Below, in pieces: positions 16,681-25,607 of a stretch of 64,000 nucleotides of DNA (within the stretch, counting starts at the first letter, position 1; every line of letters begins with the position of its first letter). The position numbers and the translations under genes were made by a program. Source of the DNA: PMNU01 sp035479375 (GTDB lineage: Bacteria > Patescibacteriota > Saccharimonadia > Saccharimonadales > UBA4665); assembly GCA_035479375.1 (NCBI GenBank), contig DATIIT010000004.1, positions 62,001-126,000 of the forward strand, read 5' to 3'. Below the pieces are notes generated by a model that made no database searches, was not told the origin of the DNA, and saw nothing but the letters and a program-made list of their open reading frames with translations.

Positions 16681-18060
16681 TTACAGCGAGATGCCGCCGC
16701 TAGACAACGCGTCCAGCCCGGCGCCCGCGGTTGGGCTCGCCAGCAAGCTACTTAAAAGGTCAAGGATCGACTTCGCCCCGGCCGGTGCTGTAACTTGCAC
16801 GGGCTTGTTGTAATCGTCTACCGTGAGGCGTAAGGTGACGGTCGTACCGTTGGCCGTGGCAGTGAACGAGACTTGGTCGATCATTTTATCGCCCTTAGAA
16901 ATCCAGACGTCCAGCGGATACTTGGCCGTGTCTATGCCATCTACCGACTTGTTGAAGCTGGCGAGGTTGTCCGCTGAGGACTTAATGCCCCCGATGTGCT
17001 CACTCGCCACAACGCCTACAAATGCCTTGAGCGCAGCTTTGTCGATGGTGACCTGGTAGTGCTTGCTCTGCTTGCCCTTGATGGCCTCGTCCGGCAGGCT
17101 CTTGCCGGCGACCAAGAACTGGTGGTCTTTGTAGGCGGTGGCCAATTTCTGGCGGTCGGCGTCGCTCAGCTTGGCGCTGAGGTCGGTGTCTGTCCCGGTA
17201 AGCTGCTTGACCATGCCTGGGTTAACCGATATCCACTGGTTGTTGACAGCGCTGACCAGCGGCGAGAATTCCGCAACAGAGGCAGGAATGCCGCTGCCGC
17301 CCGACAACAACGAGGCCAGGCCGTCCAGGCCGCTGAGGCGCAGGTACAGCGTGGTGCCGTCGGTGCTGCGCATGTCCAGGTTGATGGTGGCCACTAGCGC
17401 GTCAAATTTTGCGCTCAGCGTAAAGGCGCCTGTTTTGCTATCTGCTGAGCCGGTGAACGACGTGCTAATTGTCTGGCTGCCCTTGGGCTTGATGTCGAGG
17501 GAGCCTTCAAAATCGGCGCTCGCGGCCTTGGTGCCGGAAAAGGTGTTCTGCAGGGCTGTGTCCAAGACATTTTGCGGCCTGTTGGCCACCTGGTAAAAGG
17601 CCGCGGCCACGCCACCAACCACCACCAGCACCAACAGCACAACGGCAATCGCCAGGACTGCCATCTTCTTGCTTTTGTGGGAGGTGGCCATGGCTGGGGC
17701 GCCGGCGGGCGCTGGGGCGGCGCCAAGCACGCTAGAGCTATCTGCCATGTTGGGCGTAGGGCTGTCCGGCACGGGGCTGGAAGCCTCGCTGGAGGTGGAC
17801 GGTGCGTCTGTGGGTGCCGTGGGCGAGGCCGGCTCCGCTGGCTCTGCGACGTCTGCCGGCGCAGCGTCTGGGCCGGCGTCATTGGCAGGCGCAACGTCGG
17901 ATCCGCCGGCCGCAGTCCCGCCTCCGGCGGAAGCGGCAAGCTTGCTGGCCGCGGCGGCGTCTAAAATGGCGGCGTCGTCTGATTCGTCTGTACTGCCGGC
18001 GCCGCTAACCGGGCTGGCTGGTTTGTTTGCTGAATCGGTGGGTTTATTCTCTGAGTCCAT
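16681..18060 (-). CDS. Surface protein: disordered N terminus, single membrane span, large ectodomain
   Basis: 459 residues from the ATG at 18060 (MDSENKPTDSANKP). Residues 1-130 are Asp/Ala/Pro/Ser-rich low complexity, residues 137-160 a strong span (MAVLAIAVVLLVLVVVGG), then an ectodomain with repeated beta patterns (FEGSLDIKPKGSQTISTSF; FTLSAKFDALVATINLDM; VDDYNKPVQVTAP). The outline is reminiscent of LppX/LprG-like or LolA-like lipid-carrier folds, but this is not proven. The next gene downstream encodes a second protein of the same general design, and an ABC-2 exporter lies upstream. Confidence 0.55.
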   Translation of the reverse strand: MDSENKPTDSANKPASPVSGAGSTDESDDAAILDAAAASKLAASAGGGTAAGGSDVAPANDAGPDAAPADVAEPAEPASPTAPTDAPSTSSEASSPVPDSPTPNMADSSSVLGAAPAPAGAPAMATSHKSKKMAVLAIAVVLLVLVVVGGVAAAFYQVANRPQNVLDTALQNTFSGTKAASADFEGSLDIKPKGSQTISTSFTGSADSKTGAFTLSAKFDALVATINLDMRSTDGTTLYLRLSGLDGLASLLSGGSGIPASVAEFSPLVSAVNNQWISVNPGMVKQLTGTDTDLSAKLSDADRQKLATAYKDHQFLVAGKSLPDEAIKGKQSKHYQVTIDKAALKAFVGVVASEHIGGIKSSADNLASFNKSVDGIDTAKYPLDVWISKGDKMIDQVSFTATANGTTVTLRLTVDDYNKPVQVTAPAGAKSILDLLSSLLASPTAGAGLDALSSGGISL

Positions 18061-18133
18061 AGCGCCTTGCCTCACTAGTAATTAGATGCTAGAGACAGAT
18101 TAGCATAAGCGGCCGCTTTTGCAAATTCGGCGC

Positions 18134-19048
18134 CTACTGCTGCAGGCGGCTGAGGCGCGACTGCAGTTCCTGCACGCTAATCGCCTGCTTTGGCACGGCG
18201 ATGGCAACCGGTACGTCATATGAGGTATACGTTTGCTTGGCGCCATTGGTACTTGCCACGGCGGCGACCACGTGGTGGGCGCGGATGTCCACCGTTAGCT
18301 GCATCTTGAGTGCCGGCTGGCCTTTAAAGGACGCCGGATCCAGGCCGTCCAGCTCGTGCAAGCCGGTAAGCTGGGCAAAACGCTGCATCAGCGCGGCGTA
18401 AGATACGGGCTGCACCGTGACGTCGTACACATACTGCCCGCGGCCGGCCACAGTTTGCTTTTTGGCGCTGGCGTAGTCCACCTGGTACACAACGTCGTCT
18501 TTTATCTCTTTTATGAGTTTTGCGCGGTTGGCGGCCGGGAGGTTGCCAATGGGCAAGGCCACGCCGCCAATGGGCAGCCCGGTGCCGAGCACCGACTGGC
18601 CCAGCAGCTGCGGCTTGGCCGTGGCGGCATCGTTTTTGGCCCATTGCCCAATAATGCCCTGGAAATTGAGCGGCTTGCCGCTCTTGGTCTTTTGGTCGGT
18701 TTGGACGTTGAGGTAGCGGGTGTAATCGGCGGTTGGCGTGCCTACTAATTCATCTACCACAGTGGTGCCGCTTTGCTTCAGCACGGTGACGGTGTGGCTG
18801 GCGCTATTTGGGCCCAGCGAGTACTGCACCGTTTGCTTCAGGCTCGCCGCGCCGTTGGTTTGCGTGGCCTGGATGGTCACGGCGCTGGTGGACAAGCTCT
18901 GGCTAACGGTTTCCCAGAAAACGCGCCGTGGGTTGGTGCCCACCTTTGCCCACCACAGCCAACCGCCCAGCACCAACAACAAGGCGCCGCCAATGTACAA
19001 GGACTGCAGCGGCTTCTGCTTGATGGTATTGAGTGGCTCAGGCAACAT
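18134..19048 (-). CDS. Membrane-anchored ectodomain protein
   Basis: 304 residues. One N-terminal span (SLYIGGALLLVLGGWLWWA, about 16-34) and then an ectodomain of about 260 residues with similar beta patterning to the neighbouring 16681-18060 product (TNGAASLKQTVQYSLG; LKMQLTVDIRAHHVVAAVAS; YTSYDVPVAIAVP). Both end in a strand pair of the same type, so the two may be diverged paralogues. TACAAT ends six bases before the ATG, a leaderless-like start. No enzymatic motif is visible. Confidence 0.55.
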   Translation of the reverse strand: MLPEPLNTIKQKPLQSLYIGGALLLVLGGWLWWAKVGTNPRRVFWETVSQSLSTSAVTIQATQTNGAASLKQTVQYSLGPNSASHTVTVLKQSGTTVVDELVGTPTADYTRYLNVQTDQKTKSGKPLNFQGIIGQWAKNDAATAKPQLLGQSVLGTGLPIGGVALPIGNLPAANRAKLIKEIKDDVVYQVDYASAKKQTVAGRGQYVYDVTVQPVSYAALMQRFAQLTGLHELDGLDPASFKGQPALKMQLTVDIRAHHVVAAVASTNGAKQTYTSYDVPVAIAVPKQAISVQELQSRLSRLQQ

Positions 19049-19064
19049 GCTGGTATTGTAGCAG

Positions 19065-19802
19065 TTATTTGGTAGACCTGCGAAGGGTGGCCGCGCCCAG
19101 CAAAATGGCTACCAGCGCAAAACCGAGTACCGCGGCAAGGTCAATATACGTGTGGTGCGAGAGGCTCGCCTCTGTGGACACGCGCGTCATGGCGTCTACG
19201 GCGTAGCGCAGCGGCAGCACGTTGGCAACCCAGTGCAGCACAGTGGGCAGCTGGCTTACCGGCACCAACAGCCCGCAGAGCAGCGACTGGGGCAAGATGA
19301 AGGCCGGCATAAACTGCACGGCCTGGAACTCGGTGCGGGCAAAGGCGCTAGCCAGCAGGCCAAGCGTGGTGCCTAACACGGCGTCAGCCAGCGCCACGAC
19401 CACCAAAAACCACTCCGGCCCGGCAATATCCAGGCCATATATGTGGATGGAAACCTCGGTGGCCAGCGTGGCCTGCACAATTGCCAGCAGCCCAAAGCTG
19501 ATGCTGTAGCCCAGCAAAATGTCCAGCTTGCCAATAGGCATGGCCAGCAGCCGCTCCAGCGTGCCGCCAGAACGCTCGCGCAGCGTGGTGATGGAAGTGA
19601 TGAGGAACATCACCACAAACGGGAAAATGCACAGGAGCGCCGGGCCGATGTGGTCGAAGACCGCGGGCGTGGCGTTATAAATCCAGGCCAGCAGGCCCAA
19701 AAGCACCAGCGGCACGATGAAAATCAGCCCAATGGTGCGGCGGTCGTGCCCCAGCTGCAACAGCACGCGGCGGGCGGTGGCCAGGGTGCGGCGCGGGCTC
19801 AT
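19065..19802 (-). CDS. ABC-2 type transporter permease
   Basis: 245 residues with six hydrophobic spans. SITTLRERSGGTLERLLAMP is the ABC-2 permease coupling-helix signature, and the layout RRTIGLIFIVPLVLLGLLAW ... FMPAFILPQSLLCGLLVP fits drug/polysaccharide exporters of the DrrB/NodJ kind. It overlaps the ATPase gene by four bases (ATGA), so the two form a two-component exporter. The substrate is unknown. Confidence 0.88.
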   Translation of the reverse strand: MSPRRTLATARRVLLQLGHDRRTIGLIFIVPLVLLGLLAWIYNATPAVFDHIGPALLCIFPFVVMFLITSITTLRERSGGTLERLLAMPIGKLDILLGYSISFGLLAIVQATLATEVSIHIYGLDIAGPEWFLVVVALADAVLGTTLGLLASAFARTEFQAVQFMPAFILPQSLLCGLLVPVSQLPTVLHWVANVLPLRYAVDAMTRVSTEASLSHHTYIDLAAVLGFALVAILLGAATLRRSTK

Positions 19803-20518
19803 GCCAGGCCCCCGGCTAGTTTTAGGAAGGCGTCTTCCACGCGGTGCGTGGCGGTTTTGTGCAGCAGCTCTTGCTTGGTGCCGTGGCTCAAAACTTTGCC
19901 GTCGCGCAGCAGCAGGATTTCCGGGCAGCGCTCAGCCTCGTCCATGACGTGGCTGGAGATGATGAGCGTGCGCCCTTCTGCGGCCACACCGGCAAACAGC
20001 TTCCACAGTTTTTCGCGCAGCACTGGGTCGAGGCCCACGGTGGGCTCGTCCAAAATGAGCAATTCCGGCGCGCCCAGCAAGGCCACGGCCAGGCTAACGC
20101 GTGCCAGCTGGCCGCCGCTCATGGCGCCCACCAGTTGGCTGGCTTGCTTGAGCATGTCTGTCTCGCGCAGCACGCGCTCCGGGTCGGTTTTGGGCGCGCC
20201 CAGAATGCGGGCAAAGTACTGGAGGTTTTGCAGCGCGGTAAGGTCGTGGTACACCGCCGGCGTTTGGGTGACGTAGCCGATGCGCGGTCGCAACTGTTTA
20301 CTGCCGGCCGGCAACCCGAGCACTGTGAGCGCGCCAGATGTCAGCCGCTGCGCCCCCACAATGCAGCGCATCAGCGTGGTCTTGCCCGAGCCGCTGGGCC
20401 CAATCAGCCCGGTGATTTTCCCCGGCGTTATGGCAAACGACACATTTTGCAGCGCCTGCACTTGCCCACGCACCACGCTAACTTTCTGGGCAGATACGGC
20501 GGCCGACGGTTCTTGCAT
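19799..20518 (-). CDS. ABC transporter ATP-binding protein
   Basis: 239 residues from the ATG at 20518 (MQEPSAAVSAQKVSVVRG). A TATACT box ends six bases before this ATG, which both fixes the start and suggests a leaderless transcript; the longer frame would run into the palindromic element. Walker A GPSGSGKTT, Q-loop YVTQTP, signature MSGGQLARV, Walker B LLILDEPTVGLD and H-loop SSHVMDEAE are all present. It energises the ABC-2 permease encoded by the next gene. Confidence 0.92.
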   Translation of the reverse strand: MQEPSAAVSAQKVSVVRGQVQALQNVSFAITPGKITGLIGPSGSGKTTLMRCIVGAQRLTSGALTVLGLPAGSKQLRPRIGYVTQTPAVYHDLTALQNLQYFARILGAPKTDPERVLRETDMLKQASQLVGAMSGGQLARVSLAVALLGAPELLILDEPTVGLDPVLREKLWKLFAGVAAEGRTLIISSHVMDEAERCPEILLLRDGKVLSHGTKQELLHKTATHRVEDAFLKLAGGLA

Positions 20519-20551
20519 GTGCTTAGTATAGCATTGGGCCGCGTCTGGGCA

Positions 20552-20648
20552 GCCAGGCATATGTTGAAAAAGTTGTGCGTTGCGCGCCGAGGGCATATGC
20601 CCTCGGGCTGCACTACGCTTGACCCAACTTTTTCAACATATGCCTGGC
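20552..20648. repeat. Palindromic element, copy A (97 bp)
   Basis: Two perfectly complementary 24-base arms (20552-20575 and 20625-20648) enclose a 49-base core. The inner part of the arms is AAAAAGTTG / CAACTTTTT; the core has a perfect 10-bp inner stem (CCGAGGGCAT / ATGCCCTCGG) and asymmetric conserved flanks TGCGTT and TGCACTACGCTTGACC. A second copy with the same core but different outer arms lies at 46918-47017 in the opposite orientation. This copy begins 15 bases after the stop of the histidine kinase gene and ends transcription units upstream of the ABC-2 exporter promoter. Confidence 0.9.
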
Positions 20649-20663
20649 CCCCATGCACAGAGC

Positions 20664-22901
20664 CTAATCAATCGTCACTTCGCCTTCTTTGGCCCGCATC
20701 CCGCTCATCGGCAAGCTAAACCAGAACGTCGTACCCTTGCCCTCTTCACTCTTAAACCAAATTTTGCCGCCAGACGATTCAATAATAGATTTCACCAAGT
20801 ACATGCCCAGGCCAGTGCCGTCGGTCTCCACTTTGGCCACGTTGGTGGCGCGGAAGAACTTCTGGAACATTTTGGCTTGCTCGGCCAGCGGGATGCCGTA
20901 GCCGGAATCAGTCACCTGCGAGACTAGTTGGTCATCCTTGCGCGACACAAACACCGAAATTTCACCGCCCTTTGGCGAGTACTTAATGGCGTTAGTGAGC
21001 AGGTTGAGGTACACCTGGCCAATCAGGCGCGGGTCGAGGCTCACTTTTGGCAAGTCGGCGTGCACGCTTACCACAATGGTCTGCTGGCGTTCCTCGGTCT
21101 TGCCCTTGAGGTCGTTGACAATGCCGGTAACCAACGTTTTGAGGTCAGTGGGCTGCGGGTCAATGCGGATGCGGCCGGACTCAATGCGCGAGATGTTCAG
21201 CAGCGAGCCCACCAGCTGCGTCATACGCTCGGTAGAGTCGTAGACATTTTGGGCAAACTCCTTTTGCTGCTCGTTGAGCGGGCCGGCGTCGCCAGAAATG
21301 AGCATTTCGCTAAACCAGCGGATGGCCGACAGCGGCGTGCGTAGCTGGTGGCTGGCCAGGGAGATGAACTCGGTCTTCATGCGGTCGATTTCTTTTTCGC
21401 GGGTCATGTCGCGCAAAATCTGGATGGTGCCGATGATCTTCCCCTGTTGCTGCACCGGCGTGGCCGTGATGCCCAGCACGCGCTTCTGCCCGTCCGGCCA
21501 CACCGAACGCACCTGCTGGGTCGTCTTTTGCCCGGTGCGCAAAGCCACTTCCACGGGGCGCTGCTCCGGCGGGATGGGGTGCTCGCCCCCTAGCTCAATA
21601 ATGTTGGCGCTCAGCGGCTTGCCCACCACGCCATCCAGGCCAATGCCCAAAAGTTGCGCGGCCAGCTCGTTCACCAGCAAAATGTTGCCGGCGCTGTCGG
21701 TAACGATCATGCCCTCGCCCACGCTGCTCAAAATGGCGTCGTCCTTGGCTTTGGCGTCGCTCAGCTCCTGCACTTTTTGGTTGAGCGACTGGGTGCGGGC
21801 CACCACTTTTTGCTCTAGGGCGGCGTAGGACTCGGCCAATTTGTCGGCCATGGCGTTGAAGGTGGCGGCCATGGTGCCAATCTCGTCTTTAGATTTCACC
21901 AGGATGCGCTGGCTGAAGTCGCCGCCCATAATCTTGCGGGTTTTGTCGGTGAGCGTCACGATGGGCGAGGTCAGCACCCGCGCAAAATACATCGACGCAA
22001 TAATAATCACCAGCGACGACGTCAGCACAATCAGCAGCACGCTGTCGCCGAGCCGCACAATGGGGTGCAGCGCCTCATCCTTGTCGATCTTAGTGGCAAG
22101 CGACCAGTTGGTTATGGGGACGTTCTTGATGACCTCAATGACCTTCTTGCCGCGGTAGTCAACGGTGCTAATGTACGACTGGTCTTGGGCGCCAGAGAAG
22201 TTAAGGCCGCTCACGTCGCGCTTCAGGGCTGCGTTGGTGTCGAAGCGCAAGGGGAAAAGCGAGATGTATTTGTCCCCCTGGCGGGCGGCTATGACGGTCT
22301 CGCCGGTGCTGTCCAGCCCGGTGTAGTCTTCGACGGCGGCAAGCAAATCGTCCAAACGGATCGCCGCCGTCAACACGGCCACCGGCTTCTGGTTAATAGA
22401 GATCACGCTGGTGACAAACAACTTGTTGAGCCCATCGGAATTGTCTTCTTGCAAGCTAAAGAACACGCCGGCCTGCTGCGATGGCGCATGCCCCAGCACA
22501 GACACGATGTCAAATGGCTTGCCCCCAACAAACGGCGCCGTGGTGGCAATGGTCTTGTTTTGCAGGTCGGTGAGGTACAGGGCGGCGAGGCCCGAATCAT
22601 CCGTCTTTTTGGCGTACAAGATGCTGGTGATGTCGTTAGCCGCAGCTTTGCTGCCCCCGGCGTAGGCGTTCAGGTCGGTTTGGAGCGTGTAGAGGTTGGC
22701 GAACTTGATGAAATCCTCTTTTTCACTCTGTAACAGGCTGTCGACCTTGCTCTCTTGCTTGGTTGCTAGGCTGGTGACTTGGCTGATTGTCTTGCCGGTA
22801 AGTTCCCGGCTGATGGTCACGTACGCAACCGCACTGACCACCAGCGTTGGCACGAGGCCTATAGAGAGCATCAGTAGGATGAACTTTTGTGTGATTTTCA
22901 T
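20664..22901 (-). CDS. Sensor histidine kinase (cache-HAMP-PAS-HisKA-HATPase)
   Basis: 745 residues. Membrane span at 7-27, an extracytoplasmic sensing region of about 250 residues resembling a double cache domain, second span near 285-305 (VLLIVLTSSLVIIIASMYFA), HAMP (about 310-360), a coiled coil, PAS (about 395-500, AILSSVGEGMIVTDSAGNIL), HisKA with the phospho-acceptor in FISLASHQLRTPLSAI, and HATPase with N-box LNLLTNAIKYSP, G1 DSGYGIPL and G2 GTGLGMYLV. No response regulator is encoded next to it. The gene follows the binding-protein gene by 36 bases, so both are probably one unit that senses the bound ligand. Confidence 0.93.
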   Translation of the reverse strand: MKITQKFILLMLSIGLVPTLVVSAVAYVTISRELTGKTISQVTSLATKQESKVDSLLQSEKEDFIKFANLYTLQTDLNAYAGGSKAAANDITSILYAKKTDDSGLAALYLTDLQNKTIATTAPFVGGKPFDIVSVLGHAPSQQAGVFFSLQEDNSDGLNKLFVTSVISINQKPVAVLTAAIRLDDLLAAVEDYTGLDSTGETVIAARQGDKYISLFPLRFDTNAALKRDVSGLNFSGAQDQSYISTVDYRGKKVIEVIKNVPITNWSLATKIDKDEALHPIVRLGDSVLLIVLTSSLVIIIASMYFARVLTSPIVTLTDKTRKIMGGDFSQRILVKSKDEIGTMAATFNAMADKLAESYAALEQKVVARTQSLNQKVQELSDAKAKDDAILSSVGEGMIVTDSAGNILLVNELAAQLLGIGLDGVVGKPLSANIIELGGEHPIPPEQRPVEVALRTGQKTTQQVRSVWPDGQKRVLGITATPVQQQGKIIGTIQILRDMTREKEIDRMKTEFISLASHQLRTPLSAIRWFSEMLISGDAGPLNEQQKEFAQNVYDSTERMTQLVGSLLNISRIESGRIRIDPQPTDLKTLVTGIVNDLKGKTEERQQTIVVSVHADLPKVSLDPRLIGQVYLNLLTNAIKYSPKGGEISVFVSRKDDQLVSQVTDSGYGIPLAEQAKMFQKFFRATNVAKVETDGTGLGMYLVKSIIESSGGKIWFKSEEGKGTTFWFSLPMSGMRAKEGEVTID

Positions 22902-22937
22902 ACGGCCGGAGCCACCGTCGCCCGGGTGGGCTAAATG

Positions 22938-24212
22938 TTACTGGTTGAGCTCGACAAAGTCACCGTTTTGCACTTGCAGCAGCGAGTAGCGGACGTAGCG
23001 CGGGTCAGAGATCTCGCCGTTTTCGTCGAATTTGATGTGATAGCCGGAGACGCCGTCAAACTCGATGGAAGGCAGCATGTTCTTGATCTGCTCGCCAGTG
23101 GTGGCACCGCGCTGGGTGGCAATGAAGATGGCGTGCAGGGCATCGTAGGCTTGCGGCGCAGCGTAGGCGAGGTCGGAGGAGTGGTACTCGTTGGCCATAG
23201 CCTGCTTGAAGGCTTTGGTGCCGAGGTCGAAGTTAGAGACTGTCAGGTGCGATTCGGAAGCGGTGCCAGTCTGGCCAATGACCGTTTTGTCGTAAAGTGC
23301 GTCAGAGCCAAAGTAGTCGCCCGAGTAGCCATCCTGGTGTGCGGTGTTGATAAACGCCACCGCCGTGGTCACCGTGTTGGTGAAGACCGTTACAGCCTCT
23401 GGCTTGCTGGCCGCGATTTGGCTGGCCTGCGAGGCTACGTCAATCGAACCGGCGTCCACTGAAGCCGAGGACACAATTTGGCCGCCCAGCGAAGTAAACT
23501 CTTGCTTGAAGACGTCGGTGAAGGCTTGGCCGGCCGGCTCAGCGGTGTAGAACTGGCCAACTTTGCGGATGCCCTTCTTGTAGGCGTAGTCCGCCAGGTA
23601 CTTGCCCTGGAAGTGGTCGGAAGGCACGGTGCGGAAGAAGTAGTCGTTAGCGATGCTGAGCACCGGGCTGGAGGCCGACGGGCTCACCATGGGGATCTTG
23701 GCCGCGTTAGCCAACGGCAGCACGGCGACTGAGGCGCTGGAGCAGCCCTCACCAATAATTGCCACTACTTTGTCGGCAATGAGCTGCTTGATGGCAGTGG
23801 TGGCGTCGGCTGCGTCACACTTGGAGTCCACCTGGATGAGCTGGATGTTGTCTGTTGCCAACTGCTTCATGGCCAGCTGCACGCCCTTGATGGCGCCCAA
23901 TCCCATGCTGGCCGCGCCGCCGGTTTGGGCCATCATAAAGCCCACCTTTACGTGCGGCAAGCTTGCCGTGGTAGCCGTCTTTTTGGCCGTCTTGTGGTGC
24001 ATCATGGCGTAGCCAGCGCCGCCCAGGGCAAGCACCACTACAACCACCAGCGCCACAACCATCCACATCATCTTTTTGCTTTTGCCCGGGCCGCCAGACA
24101 TTGGCATGCCAGACATGGGTTTGCCGGAGTCGGCCGCTGGCGGCGTTGGCGTAGCCGAAGCGTTAGTGCCTTGCGGCGTTGATTGGTTATTTTGCAGGTC
24201 TTCGTCTTGCAT
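22938..24212 (-). CDS. Membrane-anchored periplasmic-binding protein (branched-chain amino acid type)
   Basis: 424 residues. Residues 1-48 are Pro/Ser/Gly/Met-rich, a span follows (MMWMVVALVVVVVLALGGAG, about 48-70), and the rest is a type I periplasmic-binding fold: VKVGFMMAQTGGAASMGLGA, GVQLAMKQLA, DAADATTAIKQLIADKVVAI, GEGCSSASVAVLPLANAAKI and PMVSPSASSPVLS are LivJ-like segments. There are no permease or ATPase genes beside it; instead a histidine kinase gene follows. A sensing rather than transport role is therefore plausible (inference). Confidence 0.88.
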   Translation of the reverse strand: MQDEDLQNNQSTPQGTNASATPTPPAADSGKPMSGMPMSGGPGKSKKMMWMVVALVVVVVLALGGAGYAMMHHKTAKKTATTASLPHVKVGFMMAQTGGAASMGLGAIKGVQLAMKQLATDNIQLIQVDSKCDAADATTAIKQLIADKVVAIIGEGCSSASVAVLPLANAAKIPMVSPSASSPVLSIANDYFFRTVPSDHFQGKYLADYAYKKGIRKVGQFYTAEPAGQAFTDVFKQEFTSLGGQIVSSASVDAGSIDVASQASQIAASKPEAVTVFTNTVTTAVAFINTAHQDGYSGDYFGSDALYDKTVIGQTGTASESHLTVSNFDLGTKAFKQAMANEYHSSDLAYAAPQAYDALHAIFIATQRGATTGEQIKNMLPSIEFDGVSGYHIKFDENGEISDPRYVRYSLLQVQNGDFVELNQ

Positions 24213-24352
24213 GCTACCACCCTGAGATTAATTGTATTTATGCTTAGTATATTGGTGCCGCAATGTTTAATCAACAATAATTTGCAGCAAAATTGCAGTT
24301 TGCAGGCGGGACGCTTCCATGCTAAAAATACAATACTAACCGGAGACCTTCG

Positions 24353-25435
24353 ATGACTGACGGCCCAAACACTTGGCACCCACCGCAAATTCCCGCCCCG
24401 GAGGCCGTCACCGGCTACCAGGAGCTGCTTACGATGCTGCCGCCCAGCGAACGTGGCGCCCTCCTGACTACCGCCACGGATACAACCATACCCCTGGAGG
24501 TAGCCGCCACCCACGGCGCCCAGGCAGAAGCCTGGAAACTCCGCATCGAGTATGGCGAAGTCACTCCCACTTTCATGGCCGGCATGGCCGAAACGCTGGC
24601 AGACGGCGAGGCGGCCTACCCAGGGGCACACCTTTGGAATGCCATACGCGGCGACCTAACCTGCTGGCTTGAAGAGCAAGGCCACCGCGCACCGGCCCAC
24701 GATATGCTCGACACCATCCATGAGCCGCACCTAGCCGCGAGTACTGCCGTAGAGATCGCCCTCGCGGGTGGCGGTGAACGGGACGACATTTTAGCCGTCA
24801 CTGGTAATGGCTTCCTGGCAGGCTATGTCCGCCGGTTGGACGCCCTGCCAGAGAACGGCCGGGCGCTGGACTTCTTGCAGGGGCTGGCAAACCACGCTAT
24901 AAACGAGGGCTGGCACGACCAGCCGATTGTAGACCACTACGAAGAAGCCCTCACCGCCCGCGACCCCGGACGCGACCACGTGCAGGCCTGGGCAGATTTG
25001 CAACGCCGGGATTTCCCCAGAGGCGAATGGGACAGAGCGGCCGAACTCGTCAAAAACGACCCCATGTGGGAGGGCATACCGGTAAACCAGCGCAAGTTTG
25101 TCACCAGGCAGCAAATGCTCCTCGGCGAGGTGCTGCGGCTCGACCCCAGCCTAGAGCACACCATGGACTTAGTTGGGCTGCTTAACGACTACCGGGGCAA
25201 CTTTCCTGACGCATCGGCCTGGGATACCTACAGCTATGGCCACGCCCGCACACTCATCGACGCGGGCGAGCCGCTATATGCCCTCCACTTCGCTTACGCC
25301 ATGTGTGACCCGGCCCAAATGCGCCATGTCACCGACTATCTGCGAAGGGCTGGACACGATGCCGAGGCAGGCATGCTCCGCCGGGTCGCCTTGCGCAATG
25401 CAGCGCTGCAGATACTCCGCCAAACCGACGACTAA
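24353..25435 (+). CDS. Hypothetical helical protein
   Basis: 360 residues, start MTDGPNTWHPPQIP. Not recognised. Sequence is almost entirely amphipathic helix (e.g. GERDDILAVTGNGFLAGYVR; WDRAAELVKNDPMWEGI; FAYAMCDPAQMRHVTDYLRR), with alternating helix pairs resembling TPR/HEAT-like repeats, but no clear repeat consensus. Soluble, no signal. CCGGAG is a good ribosome site; TACAAT upstream may be the -10 box. Divergent from the binding-protein gene. Confidence 0.6.
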   Translation: MTDGPNTWHPPQIPAPEAVTGYQELLTMLPPSERGALLTTATDTTIPLEVAATHGAQAEAWKLRIEYGEVTPTFMAGMAETLADGEAAYPGAHLWNAIRGDLTCWLEEQGHRAPAHDMLDTIHEPHLAASTAVEIALAGGGERDDILAVTGNGFLAGYVRRLDALPENGRALDFLQGLANHAINEGWHDQPIVDHYEEALTARDPGRDHVQAWADLQRRDFPRGEWDRAAELVKNDPMWEGIPVNQRKFVTRQQMLLGEVLRLDPSLEHTMDLVGLLNDYRGNFPDASAWDTYSYGHARTLIDAGEPLYALHFAYAMCDPAQMRHVTDYLRRAGHDAEAGMLRRVALRNAALQILRQTDD

Positions 25436-25459
25436 CAAAAACACCCCTCTTTAGGGGTG
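25436..25459 (-). terminator. Terminator of tRNA-Ala(CGC)
   Basis: Stem CACCCCT / AGGGGTG with a four-base loop, followed on the minus strand by TTTTTG. It is 18 bases beyond the tRNA 3' end and directly abuts the stop codon of the plus-strand gene. Confidence 0.8.
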
Positions 25460-25477
25460 CATGGATGCATATATTCC

Positions 25478-25553
25478 TGGTGGAGTATGGCGGATTCGAA
25501 CCGCCCACCTCCTGCGTGCGATGCAGGCGCTCTACCAAATGAGCTAATACCCC
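25478..25553 (-). tRNA. tRNA-Ala (anticodon CGC)
   Basis: 76 bases with the CCA tail encoded. Acceptor stem GGGGTAT / ATACTCC (one G-T pair), anticodon stem CCTGC / GCAGG with loop ATCGCAC, T-arm GGCGG-TTCGAAT-CCGCC. Reads the Ala codon GCG. Confidence 0.95.
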
Positions 25554-25607
25554 AAAACTGCGTGCGCGCGTGTCTGCGCGGCAGTTTTTGTTATCCTACC
25601 ACAAACT

